From Vespa crabro (taxonomy: Eukaryota; Arthropoda; Insecta; Hymenoptera; Vespidae): DNA of 64,000 nucleotides. The notes beneath the pieces were generated by a model. That model searched no databases and was not told the origin of the DNA. It saw nothing but the letters and a program-made list of their open reading frames with translations. Position 1 is the stretch's first letter; every line of letters starts with the position of its first letter. The position numbers and the translations under genes were made by a program. Positions 25,200 through 40,664 of the stretch are shown here, one piece after another. Location: assembly GCF_910589235.1 (NCBI RefSeq), contig NC_060960.1:248001-312000 (forward strand), given 5' to 3'.

Positions 25200-28100
25200 C
25201 ATATGATAATTGTCGAAAAACTTAATCGACTTACGCGAATTTCGGTATATGCGAAGATAAAATCGTGAAATCTTTAATAATACTTGTGCCACAGTTAGAA
25301 AAATGTTACCAATCGATTCAGAACGTTGCATTTCATAAGATCAAACATCTATTTTATATTGGAATCAAAGTTTTTAACATTCTTTCATATCGTATATACG
25401 ATTTTTCGCTCATATACGCGTATCGTCGAAATACGAAAACTTGAAATCTCGTTCAATTTCATTGATTTTATATTCTATCGATGCAGAATAAAGAATATAA
25501 CAAGCATATAACGGTTTTACTATGTTTAAATACGCGTTTTCATATGATAATTGTCGAAAAACGTAATCGACATACGCGAATTTCGGTATATGCGAAGATA
25601 AAATCGTGAAATCTTTAATAATACTTGTGCCACAGTTAGAAAAATGTTACCAATCGATTCAGAACATTGCATTTCATAAGATCAAAAATCTATTTTATAT
25701 TGGAATCAAAGTTTTTAACATTCTTTCATATCGTATATACGATTTTTCGCTCATATACGCGTATCGTCGAAATACGAAAACTTGAAATCTCGTTCAATTT
25801 CATTGATTTTATATTCTATCGATGCAGAATAAAGAATATAACAAGCATATAACGGTTTTACTATGTTTAAATACGCGTTTTCATATGATAATTGTCGAAA
25901 AACGTAATCGACATACGCGAATTTCGGTATATGCGAAGATAAAATCGTGAAATCTTTAATAATACTTGTGCCACAGTTAGAAAAATGTTACCAATCGATT
26001 CAGAACATTGCATTTCATAAGATCAAATATCTATTTTATATTGGAATCAAAGTTTTTAACATTCTTTCATATCGTATATACGATTTTTCGCTCATATACG
26101 CGTATCGTCGAAAAACGAAAACTTGAAATCTCGTTCAATTTCATTGATTTTATATTCTATCGATGCAGAATAAAGAATATAACAAGAATATAACGTTTTT
26201 ACTATGTTTAAATACGCGTTTTCATATGATAATTGCCGAAAAAAGTAATTGACATACGCGAATTTCGGTATATGCGAAGATAAAATCGTGAAATCTATAA
26301 TAATACTTGTGCCACAGTTAGAAAAATGTTACCAATCGATTCAGAACATTGCATTTCATAAGATCAAACATCTATTTTATATTGGAATCAAAGTTTTTAA
26401 CATTCTTTCATATCGTATATACGATTTTTCGCTCATATACGCGTATCGTCGAAAAACGAAAACTTGATATCTCGTTCAATTTCATTGATTTTATATTCTA
26501 TCGATGCAGAATAAAGAATATAACAAGCATATAACGGTTTTACTATGTTTAAATACGCGTTTTCATATAATAATTGTCCAAAAACGTAATCGACATACGC
26601 GAATTTCGGTATATGCGAAGATAAAATCGTGAAATCTTTAATAATACTTGTGCCACAGTTAGAAAAATGTTACCAATCGATTCAGAACATTGCATTTCAT
26701 AAGATCAAAAATCTATTTTATATTGCAATCAAAGTTTTTAACATTCTTTCATATCGTATATACGATTTTTCGCTCATATACGCGTATCGTCGAAATACGA
26801 AAACTTGAAATCTCGTTCAATTTCATTGATTTTATATTCTATCGATGCAGAATAAAGAATATAACAAGAATATAACGTTTTTACTTTGTTTAAATACGCG
26901 TTTTCATATGATAATTGTCGAAAAAAGTAATTGACATACGCGAATTTCGGTATATGCGAAGATAAAATCGTGAAATCTATAATAATACTTGTGCCACAGT
27001 TAGGAAAATGTTACCACCGATTCAGAACATTGCATTTCATAAGATCAAACATCTATTTTATATTGGAATCAAAGTTTTTAACATTCTTTAATATCGTATA
27101 TACGATTTTTCGCTCATATACGCGTATCGTCGAAAAACGAAATCTTGAATTCTCGTTCAATTTCATTGTTTTTATATTCTATCGATGCAGAATAAAGAAT
27201 ATAACAAGAATATAACGTTTTTACTATGTCTAAATACGCGTTTTCATATGATAATTGTCGAAAAAAGTAATTGACATACGCGAATTTCGGTATATGCGAA
27301 GATAAAATCGTGAAATCTATAATAATACTTGTGCCACAGTTAGGAAAATGTTACCATCGATTCAGAACATTGCATTTCATAAGATCAAACATCTATTTTA
27401 TATTGGAATCAAAGTTTTTAACATTCTTCCATATCGTATATACGATTTTTCGCTCATATAAGCGTATCGTCGAAAAACGAAAACTTGAAATCTCGTTCAA
27501 TTTCATTGATTTTATATTCTATCGATGCAGAATAAAGAATATAACAAGAATATAACGTTTTTACTATGTATAAATACGCGTTTTCATATGATAATTGTCG
27601 AAAAAAGTAATTGACATACGCGAATTTCGGTATATGCGAAGATAAAATCGTGAAATCTATAATAATACTTGTGCCACAGTTAGAAAAATGTTACCAATCG
27701 ATTCAGAACATTGCATTTCATAAGATCAAACATCTATTTTATATTGGAATCAAAGTTTTTAACATTCTTTCATATCGTATATACGATTTTTCGCTCATAT
27801 ACGCGTATCGTCGAAAAACGAAAACTTGATATCTCGTTCAATTTCATTGATTTTATATTCTATCGATGCAGAATAAAGAATATAACAAGCATATAACGGT
27901 TTTACTATGTTTAAATACGCGTTTTCATATAATAATTGTCGAAAAACGTAATCGACATACGCGAATTTCGGTATATGCGAAGATAAAATCGTGAAATCTT
28001 TAATAATACTTGTGCCACAGTTAGAAAAATGTTACCAATCGATTCAGAACATTGCATTTCATAAGATCAAACATCTATTTTATATTGGAATCAAAGTTTT

Positions 28101-29000
28101 TAACATTCTTTCATATCGTATATACGATTTTTCGCTCATATACGCGTATCGTCGAAATACGAAAACTTGAAATCTCGTTCAATTTCATTGATTTTATATT
28201 CTATCGATGCAGAATAAAGAATATAACAAGCATATAACGGTTTTACTATGTTTAAATACGCGTTTTCATATGATAATTGTCGAAAAACGTAATCGACATA
28301 CGCGAATTTCGGTATATGCGAAGATAAAATCGTGAAATCTTTAATAATACTTGTGCCACAGTTAGAAAAATGTTACCAATCGATTCAGAACATTGCATTT
28401 CATAAGATCAAAAATCTATTTTATATTGGAATCAAAGTTTTTAACATTCTTTCATATCGTATATACGATTTTTCGCTCATATACGCGTATCGTCGAAATA
28501 CGAAAACTTGAAATCTCGTTCAATTTCATTGATTTTATATTCTATCGATGCAGAATAAAGAATATAACAAGCATATAACGGTTTTACTATGTTTAAATAC
28601 GCGTTTTCATATGATAATTGTCGAAAAACGTAATCGACATACGCGAATTTCGGTATATGCGAAGATAAAATCGTGAAATCTTTAATAATACTTGTGCCAC
28701 AGTTAGAAAAATGTTACCAATCGATTCAGAACATTGCATTTCATAAGATCAAATATCTATTTTATATTGGAATCAAAGTTTTTAACATTCTTTCATATCG
28801 TATATACGATTTTTCGCTCATATACGCGTATCGTCGAAAAACGAAAACTTGAAATCTCTTTCAATTTCATTGATTTTATATTCTAGCGATGCAGAATAAA
28901 GAATATAACAAGAATATAACGTTTTTACTATGTTTAAATACGCGTTTTCATATGATAATTGCCGAAAAAAGTAATTGACATACGCGAATTTCGGTATATG
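25200..29000 (+). repeat. Octamer-spaced duplication, offset 2726 bp
   Basis: Units 25326, 25667 and 26008 correspond to 28052, 28393 and 28734, eight units less two bases away. The rare junction AATTGCCGAAAAAAG appears in both copies (about 26231 and 28957), and paired AACAAGCATATAACGG units precede it in each. The copies are nearly identical apart from single changes such as GAACGTTGC near 25322 and CTAGCGATG near 28884. Confidence 0.83.
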
Positions 29001-30096
29001 CGAAGATAAAATCGTGAAATCTATAATAATACTTGTGCCACAGTTAGAAAAATGTTACCAATCGATTCAGAACATTGCATTTCATAAGATCAAACATCTA
29101 TTTTATATTGGAATCAAAGTTTTTAACATTCTTTCATATCGTATATACGATTTTTCGCTCATATACGCGTAACGTCGAAAAACGAAAACTTGAAATCTCG
29201 TTCAATTTCATTGATTTTATATTCCATCGATGCAGAATAAAGAATATAACAAGAATATAACGGTTTTACTATGTTTAAATACGCGTTTTCATATGATAAT
29301 TGTCGAAAAACGTAATCGACATACGCGAATTTCGGTATATGCGAAGATAAAATCGTGAAATCTATAATAATACTTGTGCCACAGTTAGGAAAATGTTACC
29401 ATCGATTCAGAACATTGCATTTGATAAGATCAAACATCTATTATATATTGGAATCAAAGTTTTTAACATTCTTTCATATCGTATATACGATTTTTCGCTC
29501 ATATACGCGTATCGTCGAAAAACGAAAACTTGAAATCTCGTTCAATTTCATTGATTTTATATTCTATCGATGCAGAATAAAGAATATAACAAGAATATAA
29601 CGTTTTTACTATGTTTAAATACGCGTTTTCATATGATAATTGTCGAAAAAAGTAATTGACATACGCGAATTTCGGTATATGCGAAGATAAAATCGTGAAA
29701 TCTATAATAATACTTGTGCCACAGTTAGAAAAATGTTACCAATCGATTCAGAACATTGCATTTCATAAGATCAAACATCTATTTTATATTGGAATCAAAG
29801 TTTTTAACATTCTTTCATATCGTATATACGATTTTTCGCTCATATACGCGTATCGTCGAAAAACGAAAACTTGATATCTCGTTCAATTTCATTGATTTTA
29901 TATTCTATCGATGCAGAATAAAGAATATAACAAGCATATAACGGTTTTACTATGTTTAAATACGCGTTTTCATATGATAATTGTCGAAAAACGTAATCGA
30001 CATACGCGAATTTCGGTATATGCGAAGATAAAATCGTGAAATCTTTAATAATACTTGTGCCACAGTTAGAAAAATGTTACCAATCGATTCAGAACA

Positions 30097-31460
30097 TTGC
30101 ATTTCATAAGATCAAAAATCTATTTTATATTGGAATCAAAGTTTTTAACATTCTTTCATATCGTATATTCGATTTTTCGCTCTTATACGCGTATCGTCGA
30201 AATACGAAAACTTGAAATCTCGTTCAATTTCATTGATTTTATATTCTATCGATGCAGAATAAAGAATATAACAAGAATATAACGTTTTTACTATGTTTAA
30301 ATACGCGTTTTCATATGATAATTGTCGAAAAACGTAATCGACTTACGCGAATTTCGGTATATGCGAAGATAAAATCGTGAAATCTTTAATAATACTTGTG
30401 CCACAGTTAGAAAAATGTTACTAATCGATTCAGAACATTGCATTTCATAAGACCAAACATCTATTTTATATTGGAATCAAAGTTTTTAACATTCTTTCAT
30501 ATCGTATATACGATTTTTAGCTCATATACGCGTATCGTCGAAAAACGAAAACTTGAAATCTCGTTCAATTTCATTGATTTTATATTCTATCGATGCAGAA
30601 TAAAGAATATAACAAGAATATAACGTTTTTACTATGTTTAAATACGCGTTTTCATAAGATAATTGTCGAAAAACGTAATCGACATACGCGAATTTCGGTA
30701 TATGCGAAGATAAAATCGTGAAATCTTTAATAATACTTGTGCCACAGTTAGAAAAATGTTACCAATCGATTCAGAACATTGCATTTCATAAGATCAAAAA
30801 TCTATTTTATATTGGAGTCAAAGTTTTTAACATTCTTTCATATCGTATATTCGATTTTTCGCTCATATACGCGTATCGTCGAAATACGAAAACTTGAAAT
30901 CTCGTTCAATTTCATTGATTTTATATTCTATCGATGCAGAATAAAGAATATAACAAGAATATAACGTTTTTACTATGTTTAAATACGCGTTTTCATATGA
31001 TAATTGTCGAAAAACGTAATCGACTTACGCGAATTTCGGTATATGCGAAGCTAAAATCGTGAAATCTTTAATAATACTTGTGCCACAGTTAGAAAAATGT
31101 TACCAATCGATTCAGAACATTGCATTTCATAAGATCAAACATCTATTTTATATTGGAATCAAAGTTTTTAACATTCTTTCATATCGTATATACGATTTTT
31201 AGCTCATATACGCGTATCGTCGAAAAACGAAAACTTGAAATCTCGTTCAATTTCATTGATTTTATATTCTATCTATGCAGAATAAAGAATATAACAAGAA
31301 TATAACGTTTTTACTATGTTTAAATACGCGTATTCATATGATAATTGTCGAAAAACTTAATTGACATACGCGAATTTCGGTATATGCGAAGATAAAATCG
31401 TGAAATCTATAATAATACTTGTGCCACAGTTAGAAAAATGTTACCAATCGATTCAGAACA
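30097..31460 (+). repeat. Dimer duplication, 682 bp
   Basis: Units 30097 and 30438 match 30779 and 31120. The first of each pair has ATCAAAAATC, CGTATATTCG and GAAATACGAAAAC; the second follows ATCGACTTACGCG and has GATTTTTAGCTC. Only a few single-base differences are visible, such as GACCAAAC against GATCAAAC. Confidence 0.88.
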
Positions 31461-32999
31461 TTGCATTTCATAAGATCAAACATCTATTTTATATTGGAAT
31501 CAAAGTTTTTAACATTCTTTCATAACGTATATACGATTTTTCGCTCATATACGCGTATCGTCGAAAAACGAAAACTAGATATCTCGTTCAATTTCATTGA
31601 TTTTATATTCTATCGATGCAGAATAAAGTATATAACAAGCATATAACGGTTTTACTATGTTTAAATACGCGTTTTCATATGATAATTGTCGAAAAACGTA
31701 ATCGACATACGCGAATTTCGGTATATGCGAAGATAAAATCGTGAAATCTTTAATAGTACTTGTGCCACAGTTAGGAAAATGTTACCAATCGATTCAGAAC
31801 ATTGCATTCCATAAGATCAAACATCTATTTTATATTGGAATCAAAGTTTTTAACATTCTTTCATATCGTATATACGATTTTTCGCTCATATACGCCTAAC
31901 GTGGAAAAACGAAAACTTGATATCTCGTTCAATTTCATTGATTTTATATTCTATCGATGCAGAAGGAAGAATATAACAAGAATATAACGTTTTTACTATG
32001 TTTAAATACGCGTTTTCATATGATAATTGTCGAAAAACGTAATCGACATACGCGAATTTCGGTATCTGCGAAGATAAAATCGTGAAATCTTTAATAATAC
32101 TTTTGCCACAGTTAGGAAAATGTTACCAATCGATTCAGAACATTGCATTTCATAAGATCAAACATCTATTTTATATTGGAATCAAAGTTTTTAACATTCT
32201 TTCATATCGTATATACGATTTTTCGCTCATATACGCGTAACGTGGAAAAACGAAATCTTGATATCTCGTTCAATTTCATTGATTTTATATTCCATCGATG
32301 CAGAATAAAGAATATAAGAAGAATATAACGTTTTCACTATGTTAAAATACGCGTATTCATATGATAATTGTCGAAAAACCTAATGGACATACGCGAATTT
32401 CGGTATATGCGAAGATAAAATCGTGAAATCTTTAATAGTACTTGTTCCACAGTTAGGAAAATGTTACCAATCGATTCAGAACATTGCATTTCATAAGATC
32501 AAACATCTATTTTATATTGGAATCAAAGTTTTTAACATTCTTTCATATCGTATATACGATTTTTCGCTCATATACGCGTATCGTCGAAAAACGAAAACTT
32601 GAAATCTCGTTCAATTTCATTGATTTTATATTCAATCGATGCAGAATAAAGAATATAACAAGAATATAACGTTTTTACTATGTTTAAATACGCGTTTTCA
32701 TATGATAATTGTCGAAAAAAGTAATTGACATACGCGAATTTCGGTATATGCGAAGATAAAATCGTGAAATCTATAATAATACTTGTGCCACAGTTAGAAA
32801 AATGTTACCAATCGATTCAGAACAATGCATTTCATAAGATCAAACATATATTTTATATTGGAATCAAAGTTTTTAACATTCTTTCATATCGTATATACGA
32901 TTTTTCGCTCATATACGCGTATCGTCGAAAAACGAAAACTTGATATCTCGTTCAATTTCATTGATTTTATATTCCATCGATGCAGAATAAAGAATATAA

Positions 33000-35900
33000 C
33001 AAGAATATAACGTTTTTACTATTTTTAAATACGCGTATTCATATGATAATTGTCGAAAAACCTAACCGACATTCGCGAATTTCGGTATCTGCGAAGATGA
33101 AGTCGTGAAATCTTTAATAATACTTGTGCCACAGTTAGGAAAATGTTATCAATCGATTCAGAACATTGCATTTCATAAGATCAAACATCTATTTTATATT
33201 GGAATCAAAGTTTTTAACATTCTATCATATCGTATATACGATTTTTCGCTCATATAAGCGTATCTTCGAAAAACGAAAACTTGATATCTCGTTCAATTTC
33301 ATTGATTTTATATTCCATCGATGCAGAATAAAGAATATAAGAAGAATATAAAAATTTCACTATGTTTAAATACGCGTATTCATATGATAATTGTCGAAAA
33401 ACGTAATCGACATACGCGAATTTCGGTATATGCGAAGATGAAATCGTGAAATCTTTAATAGTACTTGTGCCACAGTTAGGAAAATGTTACCAATCGATTC
33501 AGAACATTGCATTTCATAAGATCAAACATCTATTTTATATTGGAATCAAAGTTTTTAACATTCTTTCATATCGTATATACGATTTTTCGCACATATACGC
33601 GTATCGTCGAAAAAGGAAAACTTGAAATCACGTTCAATTTCATTGATTTTATATTCCATCGATGCAGAATAAAGAATATAACAAGAATATAACATTTTTA
33701 CTATGTTTAAATACGCGTTTTCATATGATAATTGTCGAAAAACGTAATCGACATACGCGAATTTCGGAATATGCGAAGATAAAATCGTGAAATCTTTAAT
33801 AATACTTGTGCCACAGTTAGAAAAATGTTACCAATCGATTCAGAACATTGCATTTCATAAGATCAAAAATCTATTTTATATTGGAATCAAAGTTTTTAAC
33901 ATTCTTTCATATCGTATATACGATTTTTCGCTCATATACGCGTATCGTCGAAAAACGAAAACTTGATATCTCGTTCAATTTCATTGATTTTATATTCCAT
34001 CGATGCAGAATAAAGAATATAAGAAGAATATAAAATTTTCACTATGTTTAAATACGCGTATTCATATGATAATTGTCGAAAAACGTAATCGACATACGCG
34101 AATTTCGGTATATGCGAAGATGAAATCGTGAAATCTTTAATAGTACTTGTGCCACAGTTAGGAAAATGTTACCAATCGATTCAGAACATTGCATTTCATA
34201 AGATCAAACATCTATTTTATATTGGAATCAAAGTTTTTAACATTCTTTCATATCGTATATACGATTTTTCGCTCATATACGCGTATCGTCGAAAAAGGAA
34301 AACTTGAAATCACGTTCAATTTCATTGATTTTATATTCCATCGATGCAGAATAAAGAATATAACAAGAATATAACGTTTTTACTATGTTTAAATACGCGT
34401 TTTCATATGATAATTGTCGAAAAATGTAATTGACATACGCGAATTTCGGTATATGCGAAGATAAAATCGTGAAATCTATAATAATACTTGTGCCACAGTT
34501 AGGAAAATGTTACCATCGATTCAGAACATTGCATTTCATAAGATCAAACATCTATTTTATATTGGAATCAAAGTTTTTAACATTCTTTCATATCGTATAT
34601 ACGATTTTTCGCTCATATACGCGTATCGTCGAAAAACGAAAACATTAAATCTCGTTCAATTTCATTGATTTTATATTCCATCGATGCAGAATAAAGAATA
34701 TAACAAGAATATAACGTTTTTACTATGTTTAAATACGCGTTTTCATATGATAATTGTCGAAAAACGTAATCGGCATAAGCGAATTTCGGTATATGCGAAG
34801 ATGAAATCGTGAAATCTTTAATAATACTTTTGCCACAGTTAGGAAAATGTTACCAATCGATTCAGAACATTGCATTTCATAAGATCAAACATCTATTTTA
34901 TATTGGAATCAAAGTTTTTAACATTCTTTCATATCGTATATACGATTTTTCGCTCATATACGCGTATCGTTGAAAAACGAAAACTTGATATCTCGTTCAA
35001 TTTCATTGATTTTATATTCCATCGATGCAGAATAAAGAATATAAGAAGAATATAACGTTTTCACTATGTTTAAATACGCGTATTCATATGATAATTGTCG
35101 AAAAACGTAATCGACATACGCGAATTTCGGTATATGCGAAGATGAAATCGTGAAATCTTTAATAGTACTTGTGCAACAGGTAGGAAAATGTTACCAATCG
35201 ATTCAGAAAATTGCATTTCATAATATCAAACATCTATTTTATATTGGAATCAAAGTTTTTAACATTCTTTCATATCGTATATACGATTTTTCGCTCATAA
35301 ACGCGTATCGTCGAAAAACGAAAACTTGAAATCTCGTTCAATTTCATTGATTTTATATTCCATCGATGCAGAATAAAGAATATAACAAGAATATAACATT
35401 TTTACTATGTTTAAATACGCGTTTTCATATGATAATTGTCGAAAAACTTAATCGACATACGCGAATTTCGGTATATGCGAAGATAAAATCGTGAAATCTT
35501 TAATAGTACTTGTGCCACAGTTAGGAAAATGTTACCAATCGATTCAGAACATTGCATTTCATAAGATCAAACATCTATTTTATATTGGAATCAAAGTTTT
35601 TAACATTCTTTCATATCGTATATACGATTTTTCGCTCATCTACGCGTATCGTCGAAAAAGGAAAACTTGAAATCACGTTCAATTTCATTGATTTTATATT
35701 CCATCGATGCAGAATAAAGAATATAACAAGAATATAACGTTTTTACTATGTTTAAATACGCGTTTTCATATGATAATTGTCGAAAAATGTAATTGACATA
35801 CGCGAATTTCGGTATATGCGAAGATAAAATCGTGAAATCTATAATAATACTTGTGCCACAGTTAGGAAAATGTTACCATCGATTCAGAACATTGCATTTC

Positions 35901-38900
35901 ATAAGATCAAACATCTACTTTATATTGGAATCAAAGTTTTTAACATTCTTTCATATCGTATATACGGTTTTTCGCTCATATACGCGTATCGTCGAAAAAC
36001 GAAAACATTAAATCTCGTTCAATTTCATTGATTTTATATTCCATCGATGCAGAATAAAGAATATAACAAGAATATAACGTTTTTACTATGTTCAAATACG
36101 CGTTTTCATATGATAATTGTCGAAAAACGTAATCGGCATAAGCGAATTTCGGTATATGCGAAGATGAAATCGTGAAATCTTTAATAATACTTTTGCCACA
36201 GTTAGGAAAATGTTACCAATCGATTCAGAACATTGCATTTCATAAGATCAAACATCTATTTTATATTGGAATCAAAGTTTTTAACATTCTTTCATATCGT
36301 ATATACGATTTTTCGCTCATATACGCGTATCGTCGAAAAACGAAAACTTGATATCTCGTTCAATTTCATTGATTTTATATTCCATCGATGCAGAATAAAG
36401 AATATAAGAAGAATATAACGTTTTCACTATGTTTAAATACGCGTATTCATATGATAATTGTCGAAAAACGTAATCGACATACGCGAATTTCGGTATATGC
36501 GAAGATGAAATCGTGAAATCTTTAATAATACTTTTGCCACAGTTAGGAAAATGATACCAATCGATTCAGAACATTGCATTTCATAAGATCAAACATCTAT
36601 TTTATATTGGAATCAAAGTTTTTAACATTCTTTCATATCGTATATACGATTTTTCGCACATATACGCGTATCGTCGAAAAACGAAAACTTGAAATCACGT
36701 TCAATTTCATTGATTTTATATTCCATCGATGCAGAATAAAGAATATAACAAGAATATAACATTTTTACTATGTTTAAATACGCGTTTTCATATGATAATT
36801 GTCGAAAAACGTAATCGACATACGCGAATTTCGGAATATGCGAAGATAAAATCGTGAAATCTTTAATAATACTTGTGCCACAGTTAGGAAAATGTTACCA
36901 ATCGATTCAGAACATTGCATTTCATGAGATCCAACATCTATTTTATATTGGAATCTAAGTTTTTAACATTCTTTCATATCGTATATACGATTTTTCGCTC
37001 ATATACGCGTATCGTCGAAAAACGAAAACTTGATATCTCGTTCAATTTCATTGATTTTATATTCCATCGATGCAGAATAAAGAATATAAGAAGAATATAA
37101 AATTTTCACTATGTTTAAATACGCGTATTCATATGATAATTGTCGAAAAACGTAATCGACATACGCGAATTTCGGTATATGCGAAGATGAAATCGTGAAA
37201 TCTTTAATAGTACTTGTGCAACAGGTAGGAGAATGTTACCAATCGATTCAGAAAATTGCATTTCATAATATCAAACATCTATTTTATATTGGAATCAAAG
37301 TTTTTAACATTCTTTCATATCGTATATACGATTTTTCGCTCATAAACGCGTATCGTCGAAAAACGAAAACTTGAAATCTCGTTCAATTTCATTGATTTTA
37401 TATTCCTTCGATGCAGAATAAAGAATATAACAAGAATATAACATTTTTACTATGTTTAAATACGCGTTTTCATATGATAATTGTCGAAAAACGTAATCGA
37501 CATACGCGAATTTCGGTATATGCGAAGATAAAATCGTGAAATCTTTAATAGTACTTGTGCCACAGTTAGGAAAATGTTACCAATCGATTCAGAACATTGC
37601 ATTTCATAAGATCAAACATCTATTTTATATTGGAATCAAAGTTTTTAACATTCTTTCATATCGTATATACGATTTTTCGCTCATCTACGCGTATCGTCGA
37701 AAAAGGAAAACTTGAAATCACGTTCAATTTCATTGATTTTATATTCCATCGATGCAGAATAAAGAATATAACAAGAATATAACGTTTTTACTATGTTTAA
37801 ATACGCGTTTTCATATGATAATTGTCGAAAAATGTAATTGACATACGCGAATTTCGGTATATGCGAAGATAAAATCGTGAAATCTATAATAATACTTGTG
37901 CCACAGTTAGGAAAATGTTACCATCGATTCAGAACATTGCATTTCATAAGATCAAACATCTATTTTATATTGGAATCAAAGTTTTTAACATTCTTTCATA
38001 TCGTATATACGGTTTTTCGCTCATATACGCGTATCGTCGAAAAACGAAAACATTAAATCTCGTTCAATTTCATTGATTTTATATTCCATCGATGCAGAAT
38101 AAAGAATATAACAAGAATATAACGTTTTTACTATGTTCAAATACGCGTTTTCATATGATAATTGTCGAAAAACGTAATCGGCATAAGCGAATTTCGGTAT
38201 ATGCGAAGATGAAATCGTGAAATCTTTAATAATACTTTTGCCACAGTTAGGAAAATGTTACCAATCGATTCAGAACATTGCATTTCATAAGATCAAACAT
38301 CTATTTTATATTGGAATCAAAGTTTTTAACATTCTTTCATATCGTATATACGATTTTTCGCTCATATACGCGTATCGTCGAAAAACGAAAACTTGATATC
38401 TCGTTCAATTTCATTGATTTTATATTCCATCGATGCAGAATAAAGAATATAAGAAGAATATAACGTTTTCACTATGTTTAAATACGCGTATTCATATGAT
38501 AATTGTCGAAAAACGTAATCGACATACGCGAATTTCGGTATATGCGAAGATGAAATCGTGAAATCTTTAATAATACTTTTGCCACAGTTAGGAAAATGAT
38601 ACCAATCGATTCAGAACATTGCATTTCATAAGATCAAACATCTATTTTATATTGGAATCAAAGTTTTTAACATTCTTTCATATCGTATATACGATTTTTC
38701 GCTCATATACGCGAATCGTCGAAAAAAGAAAACTTTAAATCTCGTTCAATTTCATTGATTTTATATTCTATCGATGCAGAATAAAGAATATAACAAGAAT
38801 ATAACGTTTTTACTATGTTTAAATACGCGTATTCATATGATAATTGTAGAAAAACGTAATCGACATACGCGAATTTCGGTATATGCGAAGATAAAATCGT
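33000..38900 (+). repeat. Array domain D (higher-order repeat rich)
   Basis: Diagnostic variants are GAAAAAGGAAAACTTG with GAAATCACGTTC, AATATAAGAAGAATATA, GAAGATGAAATCG, ATACTTTTGCCACAG, GTGCAACAGGTAGG and GGCATAAGCG. These recur in a fixed order at offsets of 1363 and 2045 bp, so the domain is built from multi-unit blocks. The GTTAGGAAAATG form dominates. Confidence 0.75.
34150..38660 (+). repeat. Hexamer/tetramer higher-order repeat (2045 and 1363 bp)
   Basis: A core of about 1 kb, in the order AAAAAGGAAAAC plus AAATCACG, then TGTTACCATCGATTC, then AACATTAAATC, then GGCATAAGCG plus ACTTTTGCCACAG, occurs at units 34189, 35552 and 37597. The offsets are 1363 and 2045 bp. Between 35.06 and 36.65 kb the sequence matches 2045 bp (six units less one base) downstream with few changes. 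Shared rare features include GTGCAACAGGTAGG (about 35172 and 37217), GCTCATCTACGCG, TATACGGTTTTTC and ATGTTCAAATACG. Each core carries the same one-base deletion. Confidence 0.88.
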
Positions 38901-40664
38901 GAAATCTTTAATAATACTTTTGCCACAGTTAGGAAAATGTTACCAATCGATTCAGAACATTGCATTTCATAAGATCAAACATCTATTTTATATTGGAATC
39001 AAAGTTTTTAACATTCTTTCATATCGTATAAACGATTTTTCGCTCACATACGCGTGTCGTCGAAAAACGAAAACTTGAAATCTCTATCAATTTCATTGAT
39101 TTTATATTCCATCGATGCAAAATAAAGAATATAACAAGAATATATCATTTTTACTATGTTTAAATACGCGTTTTCATATGATAATTGTCGAAAAACGTAA
39201 TCGGCATACGCGAATTACTGTATATGCGAAGATAAAATCGTGAAATCTTTAATAATACTTGTGCCACAGTTAGGAAAATGTTACCAATCGATTCAGAACA
39301 TTGCATTTCATAAGATCAAACATCTATTTTATATTGGAATCAAAGTTTTTAACATTCTTTCATATCGTATATACGATTTTTCGCTCATATACGCGTATCG
39401 TCGAAAAACGAAAACTTGAAATCTCGTTCAATTTCATTGATTTTATATTCCATCGATGCAGAATAAAGAATATAACAAGAATATAACGTTTTTACTATTA
39501 TTAAATACGCGTTTTCATATGATAATTGTCGAAAAACGTAATCGGCATACGCGAATTTCGGTATATGCGAAGAAAAAATCGTGAAATCTTTAATAATACT
39601 TGTACCACAGTTAGGAAAATGTTACCAATCGATTCAGAACATTGCATTTCATAAGATCAAACATCTATTTTATATTGGAATCAAAGTTTTTAACATTCTT
39701 TCATATCGTATATACGATTTTTCGCTCATATACGCGTATCGTCGAAAAATGAAAACTTGAAATCTCGTTCAATTTCATTGATTTTATATTCCATCGATGC
39801 AGAATAAAGAATATAACAAGAATATAACGTTTTTACTATGTTTAAATACGCGTTTTCATATGATAATTGTCGAAAAACGTAATCGACATACGCGAATTTC
39901 GGTATATGCGAAGATAAAATCGTGAAATCTTTAATAATACTTGTGCCACAGTTAGGAAAATGTTACCAATCGATTCAGAACATTGCATTTCATAAGATCA
40001 AACATCTATTTTATATTGGAATCAAAGTTTTTAACATTCTTTCATATCGTATATACGATTTTTCGCTCACATACGCGTATCGTCGAAAAACGAAAACTTG
40101 AAATCTCTATCAATTTCATTGATTTTTTATTCCATCGATGCAGAATAAAGAATATAACAAGAATATAACGTCTTTACTATGTTTAAATACGCGTTTTCAT
40201 ATGATAATTGGCGAAAAACGTAATCGGCATACGCGAATTTCGGTATATGCGAAGATAAAATCGTGAAATCTTTAATAATACTTGTGACACAGTTAGGAAA
40301 ATGTTACCAATCGATTCAGAACATTGCATTTCATAAGATCAATCATCTATTTTATATTGGAATCAAAGTTTTTAACATTCTTTCATATCGTATATACGAT
40401 TTTTCGCTCATATACGCGTATCGTTGAAAAACGAAAACTTGAAATCTCGTTCAATTTCATTGATTTTATATTCTACCGATGCAGAATAAAGAATATAACA
40501 AGAATATAACGTTTTTACTATGTTTAAATACGCGTATTCATATGATAATTGTAGAAAAACGTAATCGACATACGCGAATTTCGGTATATGCGAAGATGAA
40601 ATCGTGAAATCTTTAATAGTACTTGTGCCACAGTTAGGAAAATGTTACCAATCGATTCAGAACA

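Larger units (their letters stand above)
18400..33000 (+). repeat. Array domain C (mixed subfamilies)
   Basis: Several variant classes are interleaved here. The GTTAGGAAAATG form appears first at about 18.48 kb and alternates with GTTAGAAAAATG. Other markers are TTTAATAGTACTTG, GAAAAAAGTAATTGACAT, AATCTATAATAATAC, AACTTGATATCTCG and AACAAGCATATAACGG. Blocks of two, four and eight units are duplicated nearby (separate entries). The interleaving makes this the domain with the most mixed ancestry in the window. Confidence 0.7.
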
